A stretch of 64,000 bases of DNA from Roridomyces roridus (Eukaryota; Basidiomycota; Agaricomycetes; Agaricales; Mycenaceae), in assembly GCA_029378245.1 (NCBI GenBank), contig JARKIF010000101.1, forward strand, positions 1-64,000, written 5' to 3'. The notes beneath the pieces were generated by a model, which saw nothing but the letters and a program-made list of their open reading frames with translations, made no database searches and had not been told where the DNA came from. The position numbers and the translations under genes were made by a program. Positions 29,201-38,419 of this stretch are shown here, piece by piece (the first letter of the stretch is position 1; each line of letters opens with the position of its first letter).

Positions 29201-29420
29201 TCCCGATCCCGGCCACCCCAACGCACCATCAAGCAGACTGGGGGCTGGGGCAGGGTTGAATATGTTATTCGTGACGTTGGTCGAGAAGGTGCCGCCAGCT
29301 ATAGTGAAGTGCCGGGCGCCAGGGAAGAAGGCGCCGGTGTGTCTGCACCAGTGAGATGCGATATACAAGTGACGAAGGTAGCGCATACGCGGAGAGTTGG
29401 GAGTCATCCATATCGTCCAT
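20280..29420 (-). CDS. Lineage-expanded hypothetical protein with HPN motif, Gypsy in intron
   Basis: The exons read as one protein. 29420-29389 gives MDDMDDSQLS. 29342-29227 gives AHTGAFFPGARHFTIAGGTF and onward. 22063-21879 gives DFRRIPLGDINLQ ... MTVALYQG. 21828-21803 gives EWRQYVGL. 21756 onward gives HPNMVQIFGLSDSESSAIHA, then HDDLLPYEQFLDI. Later exons give RYRDSFYIRRSTGGLLFEFA, EEVTLGSIIYLPG, QCWLSQANHIFKRLNISSN and YPWFWSFDVTGADRLSASDA. I recognise this as a large uncharacterised agaricomycete family. HPNxVQIxG with an upstream TVALYQG recalls a protein-kinase N-lobe, but no catalytic loop is seen. Intron 29226-22064 contains the Gypsy element. The join near 21180 (TCCTGATGAAA) changes frame and may be a 1-nt indel. 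Confidence 0.6.
22112..22117. repeat. Gypsy target site duplication, left
   Basis: ACGCAC, identical to 29221-29226. On the host (minus) strand it reads GTGCGT. Five bp is the usual length for Gypsy; the sixth base may be a chance match. Confidence 0.8.
22118..22284 (+). repeat. Gypsy 5' LTR
   Basis: 167 bp, TG...CA ends, no difference found from the copy at 29054-29220. The base sequence after it (TCTTGGTGATTGGAGTGAGA) holds a TGG 3 bp downstream that could open a primer-binding site; the tRNA is not identified. Confidence 0.9.
22843..24093 (+). CDS. Gypsy gag
   Basis: The first ATG of the frame is at 22843, but the frame is open without ATG back to about 22405, so translation may begin at a non-ATG codon. 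From 22843 there are 416 codons. The middle part (DRWFRAATTLTTWDLFTAAF) has the W/F pattern of retrotransposon capsid domains. Gln/Ala-rich and Arg/Gly-rich stretches follow. A zinc knuckle near the C-terminus, CWTCGKRTRPTHNARDC, keeps the C, C, H, C order with longer spacing (CX2CX7HX4C). It overlaps pol by 77 nt in another frame. Confidence 0.85.
   Translation: MTNANDLRYDGSGTSATAMDFLRGVNLIHDARTTPFTDAQKLRDVGNRFNYTSAPDRWFRAATTLTTWDLFTAAFEARFANTPVTIKPLPQRVAELQSMRITERDLVGEDVVVAEGTLTPFNRFQARLRLAILDAEAGTSAEGLWAFHHALPLAFRATIITAPANWDAMLFALQTLPTHVVDGAVEDSRRASKEEEWEREKARMGAQMAVMQRTLAGMSLAPGRQQQQGAAVVQQRAPGAAAADQQRGGVGNARVARVAMGRGGNTALPGATEATKTQLLAALEGSYTRQHPDTQAGKTAYAADVRAWHARNPNASIDTAPLWVTGFPLTPGTDKPRTGECWTCGKRTRPTHNARDCTGTRVPEMERRFRTLAGVWLGMDVPPRATPVVTVNVVEVEAQPVQWWEDGEGAREEVFD
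24017..28987 (+). CDS. Gypsy pol polyprotein
   Basis: 1656 codons, in the +1 frame relative to gag with a 77-nt overlap. This suggests expression by programmed frameshifting or internal initiation. The protease has LWDGGAQASAI near residue 97, with Gly in place of the usual Ser/Thr of D(S/T)G. Residues about 220-530 form a spacer with six copies of an SCExPPARRV motif. Reverse transcriptase follows (FRLND-type NFVRLNDHLKVVPFP, RMPFGLTDAPTAFG, LLVDDGG near 828). RNase H has TTDGCTTGFGG, EMDCRAV and NVAADVLSR. Integrase has an HH-CC zinc domain (HAERGHFG ... CGQC) and a DDE core (GDYLSL, MTDGGPH, GLVEGANR). The C-terminus (FHRGQLVQYAN ... YILEDLDGSPLSG) has a chromo/GPF-like beta region. The frame is intact. 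Confidence 0.93.
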   Translation: MLWRWKRSRCSGGRMEKVHGRRFLTRATLDGQSVAPSPGQVGGSGVSCVQPVVSEYDILDLYTVDAREQEAESPPFMHWLSFEGPKGECIRVRALWDGGAQASAISTAFFKSKEARFGGALPPQKRLRMADGRLVMEYGQWKGAFDIEGVKRNGVFEIFDGGGGWDVLVGKPLQAALRAVHDMGADVVTVRDGKQDVTLSNQNPLVWRSAGQAAAEAARREASTGVKSCAIPPARRVPLRSFPKINNSRRKPRAMNFVGILDFGVPAVNTREAALGGSTSCETPPARRVNSSCVIGDVDVAVEVTGLVAVGSGDDELRLDGMDGDNYLGDDMRDAVPGDMMSCETSPARRVDSFHSIGDVDTAVGVADLAVCTEVLEEDDVDHQASDVNTRGASTGVMSCETPPARRVHFNESMGNQDADPIPSEERTTMSTLHDVMEVGGEMTVEDTTPCATSTGVQSCEAPPARRVLSVDDDELAMANPEVQETFSENPCNDPAALSGGVTTGNAETREAFRGVHSCENTPARRVLLDTLPKWRSINLVQGLPIDDAPPKNIFTRMTDPFNEDRVKAILDAVSIGPDLTDDQRLVVRAFIAQYADIFALSVGEVRIVDGPGYAPKIPEGLTFSTSSVPQRPWSTPQAIHVNKQIDEWLAGRIVRAIDPHDVKCVHPITLAEKNESPSLTLNELQHITADGWMAAGGEFSGDLPPRDPPRLPGTLDSAPSWRICGNFVRLNDHLKVVPFPQGDIRGKQRRLSGHRYVSIFDFASGFYALHVAEEVQPYLCVWIPGRGYFAYMRMPFGLTDAPTAFGNMVAERFWDLLVNETMELLVDDGGTAADDFEEMMRRMRVIFDRVRETKLSLSPKKTKLFMTEAVFAGSSVGPEGVSPDLKKLTTVVQWPIPSNAQSLESFLGLTSWFRDLIKDYIKVEKPLRDLLGLVGVPKSAGTQEYRRAFRAFKLANVWTQEHTKCFWMLKQLLTSKPVLRAPRYETVKEHPFILTTDGCTTGFGGVLSQKMLTTLPGGKVVLRRHPIGFASKRASASERRYPPHLLEFAALKFGLDKFADVIWGQPVLLEMDCRAVVDVLTNKKLNVSHERWREGVLGYNIVGAKHIEGTKNVAADVLSRKFEDVEEQPGDGHEWTVSPDGTAGSGLENDVFSVYLEALGGTNEDSFLIVELPAGTMALRERLKGEPQYVEILDAINELDVGTSKRARDRAKHRAKDYFVEDGKLWRLGGGDRRRGRSRRECVTRKEAMKLAAEIHAERGHFGRDAVKMILMDKISSPGLDASILEAIRDCGQCKAFGPKHIHSLLNPITRRHPYELLVGDYLSLPTGKGGYKTALLILDCTSQKVWGEKFKKAGTGKTSVAGLQRVYRDFGRFDTFMTDGGPHLDCAEVRDWLEERGMKHHAVPKYSPWINGLVEGANRILLHILARLCAPDVGEDVWDAATWETLPRNWSDHFDEALGLMNERVLPSVGFSPNEIALGKVVNTPDTSHESLEEAPSREEVETHIAYVEQQRLDGYAERVRYALGRKAAFDRKVVSSKAGVVTFHRGQLVQYANSVWDYTFQSLGKLIYYWSAPQRIRERITDSYILEDLDGSPLSGVYSARRLRAFVPKKGGDLERDQAEFERGLRPVVAEAERLEREAVEAERAAEVGARLE
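29054..29220 (+). repeat. Gypsy 3' LTR
   Basis: 167 bp, identical to the 5' LTR by eye. A clear polypurine tract is not visible directly upstream (the preceding bases are GTTCGTGGGCGCA). Confidence 0.9.
29221..29226. repeat. Gypsy target site duplication, right
   Basis: ACGCAC, which on the minus strand is GTGCGT directly after exon base 29227. It is therefore the splice donor of the host intron. Confidence 0.8.
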
Positions 29421-29900
29421 GGCAATGAGAAGGAGACAAGCTCTGAATTAGACGCCCAGGCGATGTGGCAGCGCAGTCGCAGGGTCTAATTTCGGTGACA
29501 TGTGAAGATTCTGAGGTCGGAGCGACGCAAGCAGAACAGATTCCAGAGGGAACTGTTCCTGGAGTCATTCCGAATTTAGAGGATGAGAAAGGGTAAAGAG
29601 CAGATATCAAGACAACGGGAGATGAGAATATACAAGTAAGAGGCAAGAGACAAAGGATCATTAATCGGCGATCACAGTGATGCGTGCAATGATTGCCACC
29701 AATTCTGAAAGTCAACCACGCCGTCGTCTGCTGCATTTCTTACTTGGAGACTGCTTTAGAAACATTTGAGCACGGAAATTAGGGTATTGGTCACACTCCA
29801 GATTCCCTTATTCGTTCAAGCGACGATATAACCTGCGATCCAGGGAAAGACATAAATATGAGCAGGCACGGACATGCCTCAACAGCAAAACGAATCAGAA
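29421..29900. other. Intergenic, no gene seen
   Basis: About 480 bp between the 5' end of the family gene and the 3' end of the DUF2855 gene. Only short shadow frames were found. It should contain the promoter of the family gene (minus strand). Confidence 0.5.
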
Positions 29901-31247
29901 TTACAACTTCGCCTTCTCCTCCCCGTCCCACAAACTCCAAATCTCCCCAACCTCCGCGCCCACGCCCTCCCTCCGAATCCGCTCATACGCACTCTTGACC
30001 CCCTCCGCACCCTTGACATGCTCGATCCGCACCCAACCAACGCAATCCCTCATGAGCTCCGCCCACGCAGTCTTCTGCCGTTCGAATATCTCGGTAAGCG
30101 AAAGCTGATGTTTCCGGATATCCAGCCACTCGGGCATGAAGAACGGCTCCAGCTCCGTAGGCGTCGCGCCCAGGGATGCTTTGGCAGCGAAGGTTTTGGT
30201 GGTGGGGCGTGCGTTGAAGACCGAGGAGGCAGCGGAGGAGGCAGGGGTGATGTTAGTGAGCCCAAGAGCAAACGCCCCTGCGAGGTCTGCTTCTATCGAA
30301 GCAAAGTGCGCGAGGATGCGAGCGTTGAGCTCGTCGTTCCCCGCTACGTCGACGTACAGCCATATTTCGCCTGCGTTCCCCTTGGGTAGGGCGTCGTCGT
30401 ACGTCTGCACCGAGTCGTACAGCCCCAGACCCTTGGTGAATGCGAGATTCTTCCTGGAGGTGAGACCGACGAGCTCCAGATCCTTTCGTGCTTCGCCCCG
30501 CTCCCGGCGCTTGCCGAAGAGGTAAGCGGCGCAAAATGCAGTCTTTGCGGAAGCGCTCGAGATGAGGATTTTGTTCGCTCCCCGGTAGCGCAGGCTGTGT
30601 AGCCAGTCGTCGAACCAGTACGAGGTCCAGAAGAGGGGGCGGTAGAGCATCGTCAGGTCTTCGCCCTGCGGGGTGGCAGTGTATTGGGGGTCGTTGGCGC
30701 AGCGAATAATTTGGTTGTATGGCCGGCGGTCTGTGACTCAATTGAAACACAAACCAGATGGAGGACGGAAGACGCACCGGCAGGCAGATGCGGCCGTGGA
30801 ACGTAGAACGCGTGTTTATTCACGTCGGAGGGAGAGACAGGAAGGAGAAGGTATCGACAGGGCGCGAGGTAGCCATAGATGCGTTCTCCCAAGGGGATTT
30901 TTGGGTGGGAAGAGGCGACGACGGTGCCAAAGCCCCAGACGGGGACCAGCCCGTGGGTTTGCGGCGACGCATTCGAAGCGGTAGGTGCCGGGTGGAAGTC
31001 GTAGTAGCTGCTGAGTTGAGTCGAAACTCGTAGTCGATATGTGAATAACGCACCGGAAGTGAGGCTGCTCGCCGAGAGCCTGGTAGGTAACATTGTTTGC
31101 GGAGAAGCCAAATCTGTCGACTTTGACGACGACGTGGTTGGGCGGCAGTTGCGTCTCGATGGTGCTCGTCGCAATGGCGGGGGGCGCGTGTGGCGTCTTG
31201 GACGACGGACGCGGCAGGCACAGCGATAAATTCGTGAGGGAAGACAT
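29901..31247 (-). CDS. DUF2855 family protein
   Basis: Three exons. 31247-31055 gives MSSLTNLSLCLPRPSSK ... VDRFGFSANNVTYQALGEQ. The second exon, from about 31008, gives YYDFHPAP ... VPVWGFGTVVASSHP, then GERIYGYLAPCRYLLLPVSP. The third, from about 30733, gives PYNQIIRCANDPQY ... MLYRPLFWTSYWFDDWL, then ILISSASAKTAFCAAYL and a C-terminus ending EEKAKL. The order VxRFGxSANNVTYA, VWGFGxVxxS, GERIYGYxP, RPLFxTSFxxDDxL and I(L/I)SSASSKTA is characteristic of DUF2855. That family resembles medium-chain reductases in fold, but its reaction is not established. Introns are GTGCGT...CTCAG and GTGCGT...TCACAG. The gene appears intact. Confidence 0.85.
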
Positions 31248-31981
31248 GGCGGTCAAGAGCAGCAAGACGGTGTTTATGTAACATCACACCGGCGACACTA
31301 TTGCCGGAGCACCGGAGAATGAACCCCCGGTTTGGGGGCGCGTGAAAATCATTTTCCGGGGAGAGTTGGCTCGTGGCTCGCGAGTGGGGATGATTGGAGA
31401 GATCTCTCTCATCATGATCCGCTTCAACTCCTTCCCACGGCACTCGGCCTGCTTCCTGCTGCCTTTGTGGAAGATGTCACTCTTTTGAGCTACTCTTCTC
31501 AAGGAATGCTGGTCTTCAGACTCCTCATGACGGCTTCACAACAATTTTGGAGCTTCTATGCTATTCGATGGTCCCGCATGCAGGCACAACGGCAGCCGCC
31601 GCTTGCAGAATTCCATCGCCGTGCGGTCTCACTCGGTCTAGAAACCGCATCACCCTCGCCGAAGCGTATGCTGCCGCTCTTCCCGTGGGCCGTTTGTCTT
31701 AGGCCACGCGGGCGGAACTGATCCCTGCTTTCCCGACATGAATTCGCGCAGATACGCTCTCGGAGCCGCAAATATCCCAGAAGCAGCAGGGTATCCAAGA
31801 AGATATAGCATCCTTCGAGGCGGAACCCATGGCCGGGTCTTGATTATCATTGGTTCCGTGCAACAATATCCCAGGGCCTCACGGCGGGAAGCGGCGTCCC
31901 TACACGTTTGTCCATTCGATCTCACGCTAGTGCCCATATATGTCGCACCTCGTCGCTGGAACCCCCTCAGAGAACACGACC
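31248..31981. other. Divergent promoter region, no gene seen
   Basis: About 730 bp between the divergent DUF2855 (minus) and GMC oxidoreductase (plus) start codons. A 129-codon frame at 31332-31721 has no recognisable domain and no paralogue in the window. Confidence 0.5.
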
Positions 31982-34364
31982 ATGCTCGTACCCTTGCTTC
32001 TGCTCGCCCTGGTCCCTCCATGTTTCTGCAAGATCTACGAGGACGTTTCGGATCTCCCTGGGCTGGTTTATGATTTCGTCATTGTGGGAGGTACGCGGGC
32101 CTTTTTCTGCGAAAATGAGCTGCAACTGATCATACCAAAACTTTAGCTGGCGCCGCCGGCAACGTTCTCGCCAACAGATTGACGGAGAATCCCAACTTTT
32201 CTGTACTTGTACTCGAGGCGGGAATTTCGTTGAGTCAACGTCACAATCTATACAGAGCCAGTGTTGAGTTCATCCAGCAACGAAGGGATCGAAGAGTCCA
32301 TCGTCCCTGAATTCTCTCCCATGATGGTCGCTGGTCCGGTGGGTCCTGGGGGCAAGGGAGTATATGTGTGCTGAGGGCCGATATCCGATGCAGGCGATAT
32401 GGGAGTGGAACTTCACGACAACTCCGCAGGTTGGGCTGAATAATCGGTCAACTATCTATCCTAGAGGTACGGCATTATATTTATCGTTCAAGGTTATACA
32501 TTCATTTACATAATTCTCATGACAAGCACGCATGCTGGGCGGTTGTACATCGCACAGTAAGGCATCTCGGTTGCTCTTGACTTTCAGTATGCTGAGTGTT
32601 AGACGGCATGTTCTATACTCGTGGTTCGGCTGAGGACTACGATCGTTGGGCGGCTGTAATTGGAGATTCTGGTTGGTCCTGGGATAATTTGCTACAGTAC
32701 TTCTTCAAAGTGCGCACATTCCTTTTCGTCTTTTCGCTGCATCTCACTCGACGTAGAACGAAAAATGGGTCCCACCCCCCAACAATCAATCTACGGTTGG
32801 CGAATTCAATCCCGCCGTGCACAGTACGGACGGAATCAACTCGGTCAGCCTTGGTAGCGATTTGTGGCCCATCTTCGACAGCCACATTATTGAGACTACT
32901 CGCGAATTCCCGGAGGAGTTTCCGTTCAACTTGGATTATAACTCCGGAGAACCTCTGGGACTCGGTCAGTTTTTTGTGTCTACATGATCCACTTGGATTT
33001 TAAACTCGATCCAGGTTGGCTTCAGTTCACCATCGGGGGAGGTGTCCGGAGCTCTTCTGCCACTTCATACCTCGCCCCGCAGTTCATTCAGCGGAACAAT
33101 TTGGACGTTTTGCTGCATGCACAAGTTTCGAGGCTCGTCAATCCAACAACCACCGACGGTGTTGTATCTTTCGAGGGTGTGGAATTTTTGCAAGGTACGC
33201 ACATCGTCCTCGAATATGACCGACTCACCCTCCTCGAGGCGGATCCCTATTTACCGCACAGGCCGCCAAAGAAATCATCCTATCGGCAGGAGCCGTTGGT
33301 ACACCCGCCATTCTGATGCATTCAGGCATCGGAGACAAAAACGAGCTGGCGGCGTTCAACATCACCTCCATCTTGGACCTCCCTAGCGTCGGAAAAAACG
33401 CCACCGACCAACCAGGCGTCGTTGGCGGTTGGTCAGTCAATTCGACGCAGACGCTGGATGCTATCACGTCCAATACAACACTCTTCAACGAAGCGTTTGC
33501 GGAATGGAATGCAACCCACACAGGACCACTCTCAACCTTTCCGGCTACCCATGTCATGTACATACGAGCGGATACGAACGGGACGGAATTCGAAGGCATG
33601 GATCCGTCTGCGGGGCCCAAGACTCCCCAGATCGAAATTTGGGTCGCGGTAAGTCGATCGAGTTCTGCGGCTTCCTTTTGACGGCAGACCCTTTTTGAGA
33701 CGGGTCCGACTGGACTCAAGACTGCAGCACCTGGGAACTTTATAAGTTTCAAGGCGCTCGTTCTCACCCCGACTGGCCGTAGGCCTTCTCTCCGAGTTCA
33801 TGCATATTCCTATACTAACCCGAACTCTATGTAGGTGGCTCCATCGCCCTAGCGAGCAACGATCCTTTCGAATCTCCCCTCCTCGATCCAGGACTACTGG
33901 CCGGCGACTTTGACCTGTTCCTCGCTCGGGAAGGCATCAAGCACGCGTACAAATTCTTCCAGACGCCTGTGTGGGATGACCTCATCATTGAGCCAATAAC
34001 CGATTTACTGAGTTTGACGACGGACGAGCTGAACGATTTTCTACGCAACACCAGTGCGAGTACCGGGCATATTGTTTCGACTGCGGCGATGTCGGCGAGG
34101 GATGCTGACTATGGAGTGGTAAGATGCTTCACTTTCTTCGTTGGAAGGGCTCCTAATTCCGGGTAGGTGAATCCGGATCTACTCGTCAAGGGTGCCAATG
34201 GGCTACGTATCATCGACGCATCTGTAATGGTATGGAAGCAAGCTACTTTCAACTTCTCGAGACTGACACCATTGAAGCCGTTCATCGTGAGCGGTCACAC
34301 CCAGGCCGCAACGTACGTGATTGCTGAGAGGGGAGCGGATTTGATAAAGGAGCGCTGGTCGTAG
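31982..34364 (+). CDS. Secreted GMC (AA3) oxidoreductase
   Basis: An FAD-dependent alcohol oxidase/dehydrogenase of the glucose-methanol-choline family. MLVPLLLLALVPPCFC is a signal peptide. The mature N-terminus IYEDVSDLPGLVYDFVIVGG is followed after an intron by AGAAGNVLANRL, completing the dinucleotide-binding motif. Further exons carry MFYTRGSAEDYDRWA (GMC signature 1 region), EIILSAGAVGTPAILMHSGI (signature 2) and SIALASNDPFESP. The C-terminal catalytic block has GHIVSTAAMS, NPDLLVKGANGLRIIDASVM and SGHTQAATYVIAERGADL. At least eight introns of 45-65 nt separate the exons and frames join well. The substrate (aryl alcohol, sugar or other) cannot be read from sequence. A decayed paralogue lies at 50664-52866 on the other strand. 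The nucleotidyltransferase-like gene follows 380 nt downstream. Confidence 0.85.
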
Positions 34365-34742
34365 TTTCTCAGGGTCCCATACTCGAATGCAGAGAAAAAT
34401 GCCAAGGACATAGAAACGAATTCGACCACGTTACAATAAACGCGTTTAACAAGCGGGGAAACAAAATCAAGAACACTCTTTTTAAACGCCCCGGCTCCTT
34501 GCCTCGACTGAACCCTTCCATTCATTCAAGCCCAACCGATCCGATAACAAAGGCGCCAGGAAATACGCACGTCAACCAAAACTTGACTAAGCTGCTTGTA
34601 GGTGTGATGAGCCGATCAAATTTCAGGCTTGCCATCCGCCACCACAACGCCACCATGGCCAAAAAGTCCCCAATCATGCGATTCTTGTAAGGCAAGCCCC
34701 TAGGTCGATGTCCGACTGCTAATCATTCAAAGTGAGCTCAAT

Positions 34743-35959
34743 ATGGGTCCCCACGACGCCCTGTTTGCGCAGCTCCCTTCTCGAGAGCTGGTAAGACTGA
34801 TGCAGACGTGTCGACTCATCCGCAACCTGGCGCATGAAGTGTGCTTCAGTCTCACGCGTCTCTTGGTACCCTTCTTTGGCGATAGGGCGCAGGTGGACCG
34901 TTTCCGGCAGATTCAGGCCGATACAGGGACTCTGATCTCTGGGTCGATGGCTCTCCAATTTCTCGAGAGAACGACGTATCCCGGCTCTGACTTGGATTTG
35001 TACGCCTACAAAGCACATGCCGAACGCCCTGTCGCTTTCATTCTTGAGAATGGTTACGTTTTCAAGCCTCGGGCGCAGAAAACAACGAACGTGATCGACG
35101 ACCTGTTCCGCGACCTTGAAATGGCGGTCGATGTCCCACAAAAACCCGATGTTTTTGACCATCTTTGTTCGTTGCTCGGAGTCTCACACCGAGTCTCCCG
35201 ATATCCAGCCAACGGGATCGTCGATATGCTAGAATTCACCAAGGGCGACAAAAAGATTCAGCTCATGCTCGCCAAGGCATCGCCGGTCGAAGTGATCCTT
35301 GACTTTCATTCCAGTGAGTTGCAGCTATCACTCCTCGGACGCAGTTAACGGCAAATCAGCGGTCGTAATGAACCTGATTAGCCACGCCAGTGCTTACTCG
35401 CTATATCCATGGTCGACCTTTGTCACCAAACGCGCTGTGCAAGTGGGCTACAGCATGACAAGCCGCGAGGAGGGGCGACAAAAGTATATCGACCGCGGTT
35501 GGCAAATGTCTTCGAGTGCGCCTACGTCCACAGAATTCCAGGGCCTCCGGTGGGTGGGTGATCGCCACACCTGGACTCTCCCTCTCCCCCTCCCAGCTAA
35601 GGCCTCCAAAACGGACTTTGCCACCGGTAACTCCTGGAAGTTTGACCCCCAGACTCACCTTCATGACATCGCTGGGACGCAGCTGGGGTGTGGGCATCCA
35701 CATCTCCGCTTCAGCTACTTTGTTGCTGGTCTCCCGCGGGACCTTGCGCTTGACTTGATGAAAGAGGCTGTCAAAAACGCGAGGTATAGTTCGATTCGGC
35801 GCGTCACTTGCATTGCTTATTGGTATCTGCAGCTTGTTTCCTCAGATGGATGCCGACTTCCACCTTCTTGTACTGCTCATGATATATCGCGAGACCCACG
35901 TCCTGATCGAGAGAGAGGTTAAAAGTACGTTGCATGAATTGGGCTTTTCAGTTCAGTAA
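34743..35959 (+). CDS. Nucleotidyltransferase-like protein, copy 1
   Basis: Three exons: 34743-35313, then after GTGAGT...AATCAG from 35360, then after GTATAG...CCTCAG from 35846 to TAA 35959. The N-terminus MGPHDALFAQLPSRELVRLM (then QTCRLIRNLAH) is F-box-like. LISGSMALQFLERTTYPGSD followed by LDLY gives the hGS-x(n)-DhD pattern of the polymerase-beta-type nucleotidyltransferase fold, with G-S and two Asp residues. The rest (RWVGDRHTWTLPLP ... FSYFVAG ... MDADFHLLVLLMIYRET) is conserved in copy 2 only in part. The family is common and uncharacterised in agaricomycetes. Catalytic activity is inferred from the motif only. Confidence 0.65.
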
Positions 35960-36284
35960 AACATCGAAATCTTGTACGACAAAGATCTAGCACCATCTCA
36001 ACGTTAACATGAATGAGTACCATGTTTTGAATTGGAGTTGACTGTACAAGTCGCGAGGAAGTGGTACAGCCTGTAGAAACCTCACTTGGTAAAGGATCCA
36101 GTTACATCACTCACCGTTAACTTCTGCCATTTCCCAATTTACTTCGCGTTCGCGGCTTCTATCTAAATCAACATTCTCAACAAATACACACAAAAAATCA
36201 AGACCACCCTCAGCCTTCTCAAACACCCCGCTCCTCGCCTCGACTTTGTCCTTCCATTCCTTCAACGCCAGGCGATCCGCAGCC
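35960..36284. other. Intergenic, no gene seen
   Basis: About 325 bp, AT-richer than the neighbours, between the nucleotidyltransferase-like gene and the F-box pseudogene. Nothing recognisable. Confidence 0.4.
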
Positions 36285-36702
36285 TCATCAATTCCGCTTC
36301 GACTCGTCCGTCGGTGAAAAACATTCCACTCTCAGCGTCGTGGTAACGGCGTCTCCCAATCCAAATCGACCTCGACGAGATTCTCCAGACCCTCGTCCAG
36401 CCTCGCGACGACTGCTGACAGCCCACGAGCGTGAATATTCCTTTTCCTTGCCGTAGATGGGGCAGGGTGCGATTCCGAAGGGCGGAGTGTTGGAGGAGGA
36501 ATCGCTCTTGATCATCTGCTGCTTCGGCGCAAATGTTCGTCAGATGGAGGGAGGTGAGGCGGGTAAAGGGCTTCGCGGGGTGGCGAGTGCGACGGAGTGC
36601 GTGGATCATCTTGTTCGCTCGACGCGAAGCCAGCAGCTCTGATTTTTCAAGGAGCTCTAGAACGATACGAAGGAACTCGAGAGGGAATCGTGGATTGCTC
36701 AT
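36285..36702 (-). pseudogene. F-box/LRR-like pseudogene with internal deletion
   Basis: It starts like its paralogues (MSNPRFPLEFLRIVLELLEK, then SELLASRRANKMIHALR) but jumps at once to the C-terminal repeat region (FTRLTSLHLTNICAEAADDQ), omitting roughly 220 residues present at 37220 and 19514. After ALRNR the homologous reading (CPIYGKEKEYSRSWA) continues in another frame, so there is at least one frameshift. It lies head to head with the intact paralogue at 37220. Confidence 0.7.
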
Positions 36703-37219
36703 CGCAGGTTGATGCTTTCGATGAGGTGGCGAGAGTCGAGTGAGCGTGAGAACTTCGGATGTCAATCATGGATGTCCGACGTGTCAGCACCGCCCCATGT
36801 TCAATTTGTCACGTGATTTCATGTTCGATTTCGATATCAGTATACCCAGCGGCTGAGCTATGTAACAACTAAGTATATACATAGTCTGCCCATTCAACTA
36901 GGCTTACAATTTTTGGGACATCGCAGGATGTGGCAAATGGTTCAAAGATTTGCGGTCGGAACTCGGGCATCTCGGTTATGTTGACTTCATCCGTGTAGCC
37001 ACGTGCGTTCATGTTGAATTCTTTGTGTTCGTTCATCTCCAGAGAGTTCTCAACTCTATCTGTATAGAGGTGGCGTGGGTGAGCTAGCTTGTCTCGGCAA
37101 AGATGAGCACATCAAAAGTTCCCAAGCTTGTCCTTGCTTGTCCGCGGCATCCCAAATTCCCACACTACAATTTTTTGACACTGACCACACACCATCTGCC
37201 AGCAGAACTCTTGTCCCCG
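36703..37219. other. Divergent intergenic region, no gene seen
   Basis: About 520 bp between the pseudogene and its live paralogue. It contains CACGTGA at 36809 and AT-rich stretches; no coding signal. An in-frame ATG at 37103 would add 39 residues to the next gene. Confidence 0.4.
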
Positions 37220-38419
37220 ATGCAACTGGCCCTCGAGCTACTCCAGACCATCCTTTCACTCCTCGAGCGCCCCGAGTTGTTGGTCGTCCGAATGGCAAAC
37301 CAGACATTTCGCACCCTCGCCACTCCGCTCGCGCTCCAGGAGGTCGGCGTGCGAGATACGGCTGCGAGCGCTGAGCGATTCATCGCGCTGAAAGAGTCGG
37401 CGAGCCAGGACATCATACAGAGTGTGCGGACTGTGGTGTTTCGCGATTCTACAGGTGATGTGGACCCATTATACCACAGCTCGGCCACTGATGCAGCAAT
37501 TCAGACGGATGGACCGATGTCCCCGACGAGGAATCCCGTCTTGTCCAAGTACCGCGCGCGATGTCCGACCTCAACTCCGTCTTTCCTCAGCTCACAGCCC
37601 TCCGTCTCGAATTCACCGAGCTCTTCTACGAGGATGTATTCTCCGACACCGAATCGACCTACTGGTTGAAACTGCAGCACGCGATACTTGAAGCAGTCAC
37701 CTCTACGCGACTCAAAAGTCTTACATTGTGCAACCTCATCACGATGCCCAGTCCTCTGTTTGCTTCCGACGCGTTTGCAGCGTTTCTCAGCCCACTAGAG
37801 ACGCTCGACATCGAAACGTTGGGACCGGATACTTTGACTGAGGGCGTGTTCTCCGCGGAACCACTCGACGAATTTTGGGCACAGATGGGCGGAGTGCTGT
37901 CAGCCGCACAGGTACGCCTTTCTCGTCTCATCCTCTTGATCTCACCATTATTGCATGCAGTCCGTATCATCCCTCCGCCTTCACAGTCACGAGCTCCTCG
38001 GGTCTTTTCCCACCCTCACCCTTCCCATCAAACCATTCCCCAACCTCACATCCCTCCATCTAACGGGCCTCTGCGCTCAAAACGAAGGCATTGAATCGTT
38101 CCTCCTTCTGCACGCTTCCACCCTCCAATGCCTCACACTCAACAAGTGCCCGCTCTATAGTGACGAGAGAGAGTACGCGCGCCCGTGGGCTGCCGTTATA
38201 CACACCCTTGATTCGGACGCCGGGTTGACCGAGTTGGTCGAATTGAATGTGGATGAGGAGACGATGGGGTACTGCTATGTCGACCCAGGGTGGGGGATCA
38301 TGACTACAGACATGGAGGACGAGGCGGAGGAAGCCCTGCGAGTCGATAGGGAGGATGACTTGAGGGCGTTGGAGGCGTGGCGTGAGGCCGTCGAGCGGAG
38401 GAGGATGACCAGAGATTGA
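37220..38419 (+). CDS. F-box/LRR-like protein, paralogue
   Basis: Three exons with the same architecture as the gene at 18311-19514. MQLALELLQTILSLLERPEL, then VVRMANQTFRTLAT, is the F-box-like opening. After GTGATG...ATTCAG comes FPQLTALRLEFTELF ... FAAFLSPLETLDIETLGPD. After GTACGC...TGCAG come SVSSLRLHSHELLG, FPNLTSLHLTGLCAQ and a charged tail ending RRRMTRD. YCYVDPGWGIMT corresponds to YAYEDPGWGFLT in the other copy. The start at 37220 matches the paralogues. It appears intact. A role as an SCF substrate adaptor is plausible but unproven. Confidence 0.65.

Larger units (their letters stand above)
22118..29220 (+). mobile_element. Full-length Gypsy LTR retrotransposon
   Basis: Two identical 167-bp LTRs (TGTGGTAGGG ... 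CCACCCCA), a gag frame and an overlapping pol frame in the order protease-RT-RNase H-integrase make this a Gypsy (Ty3-type) element. ACGCAC is present on both sides (22112-22117, 29221-29226). LTR identity and intact frames indicate a very recent insertion. It lies in antisense orientation in an intron of the minus-strand family gene, exactly at the splice donor. Confidence 0.95.

Noticed and set aside
28806..29232. Minus-strand frames crossing the Gypsy 3' LTR
   Set aside because: Antisense shadows of pol and LTR; the same frame occurs at the 5' LTR only because the LTRs are identical.
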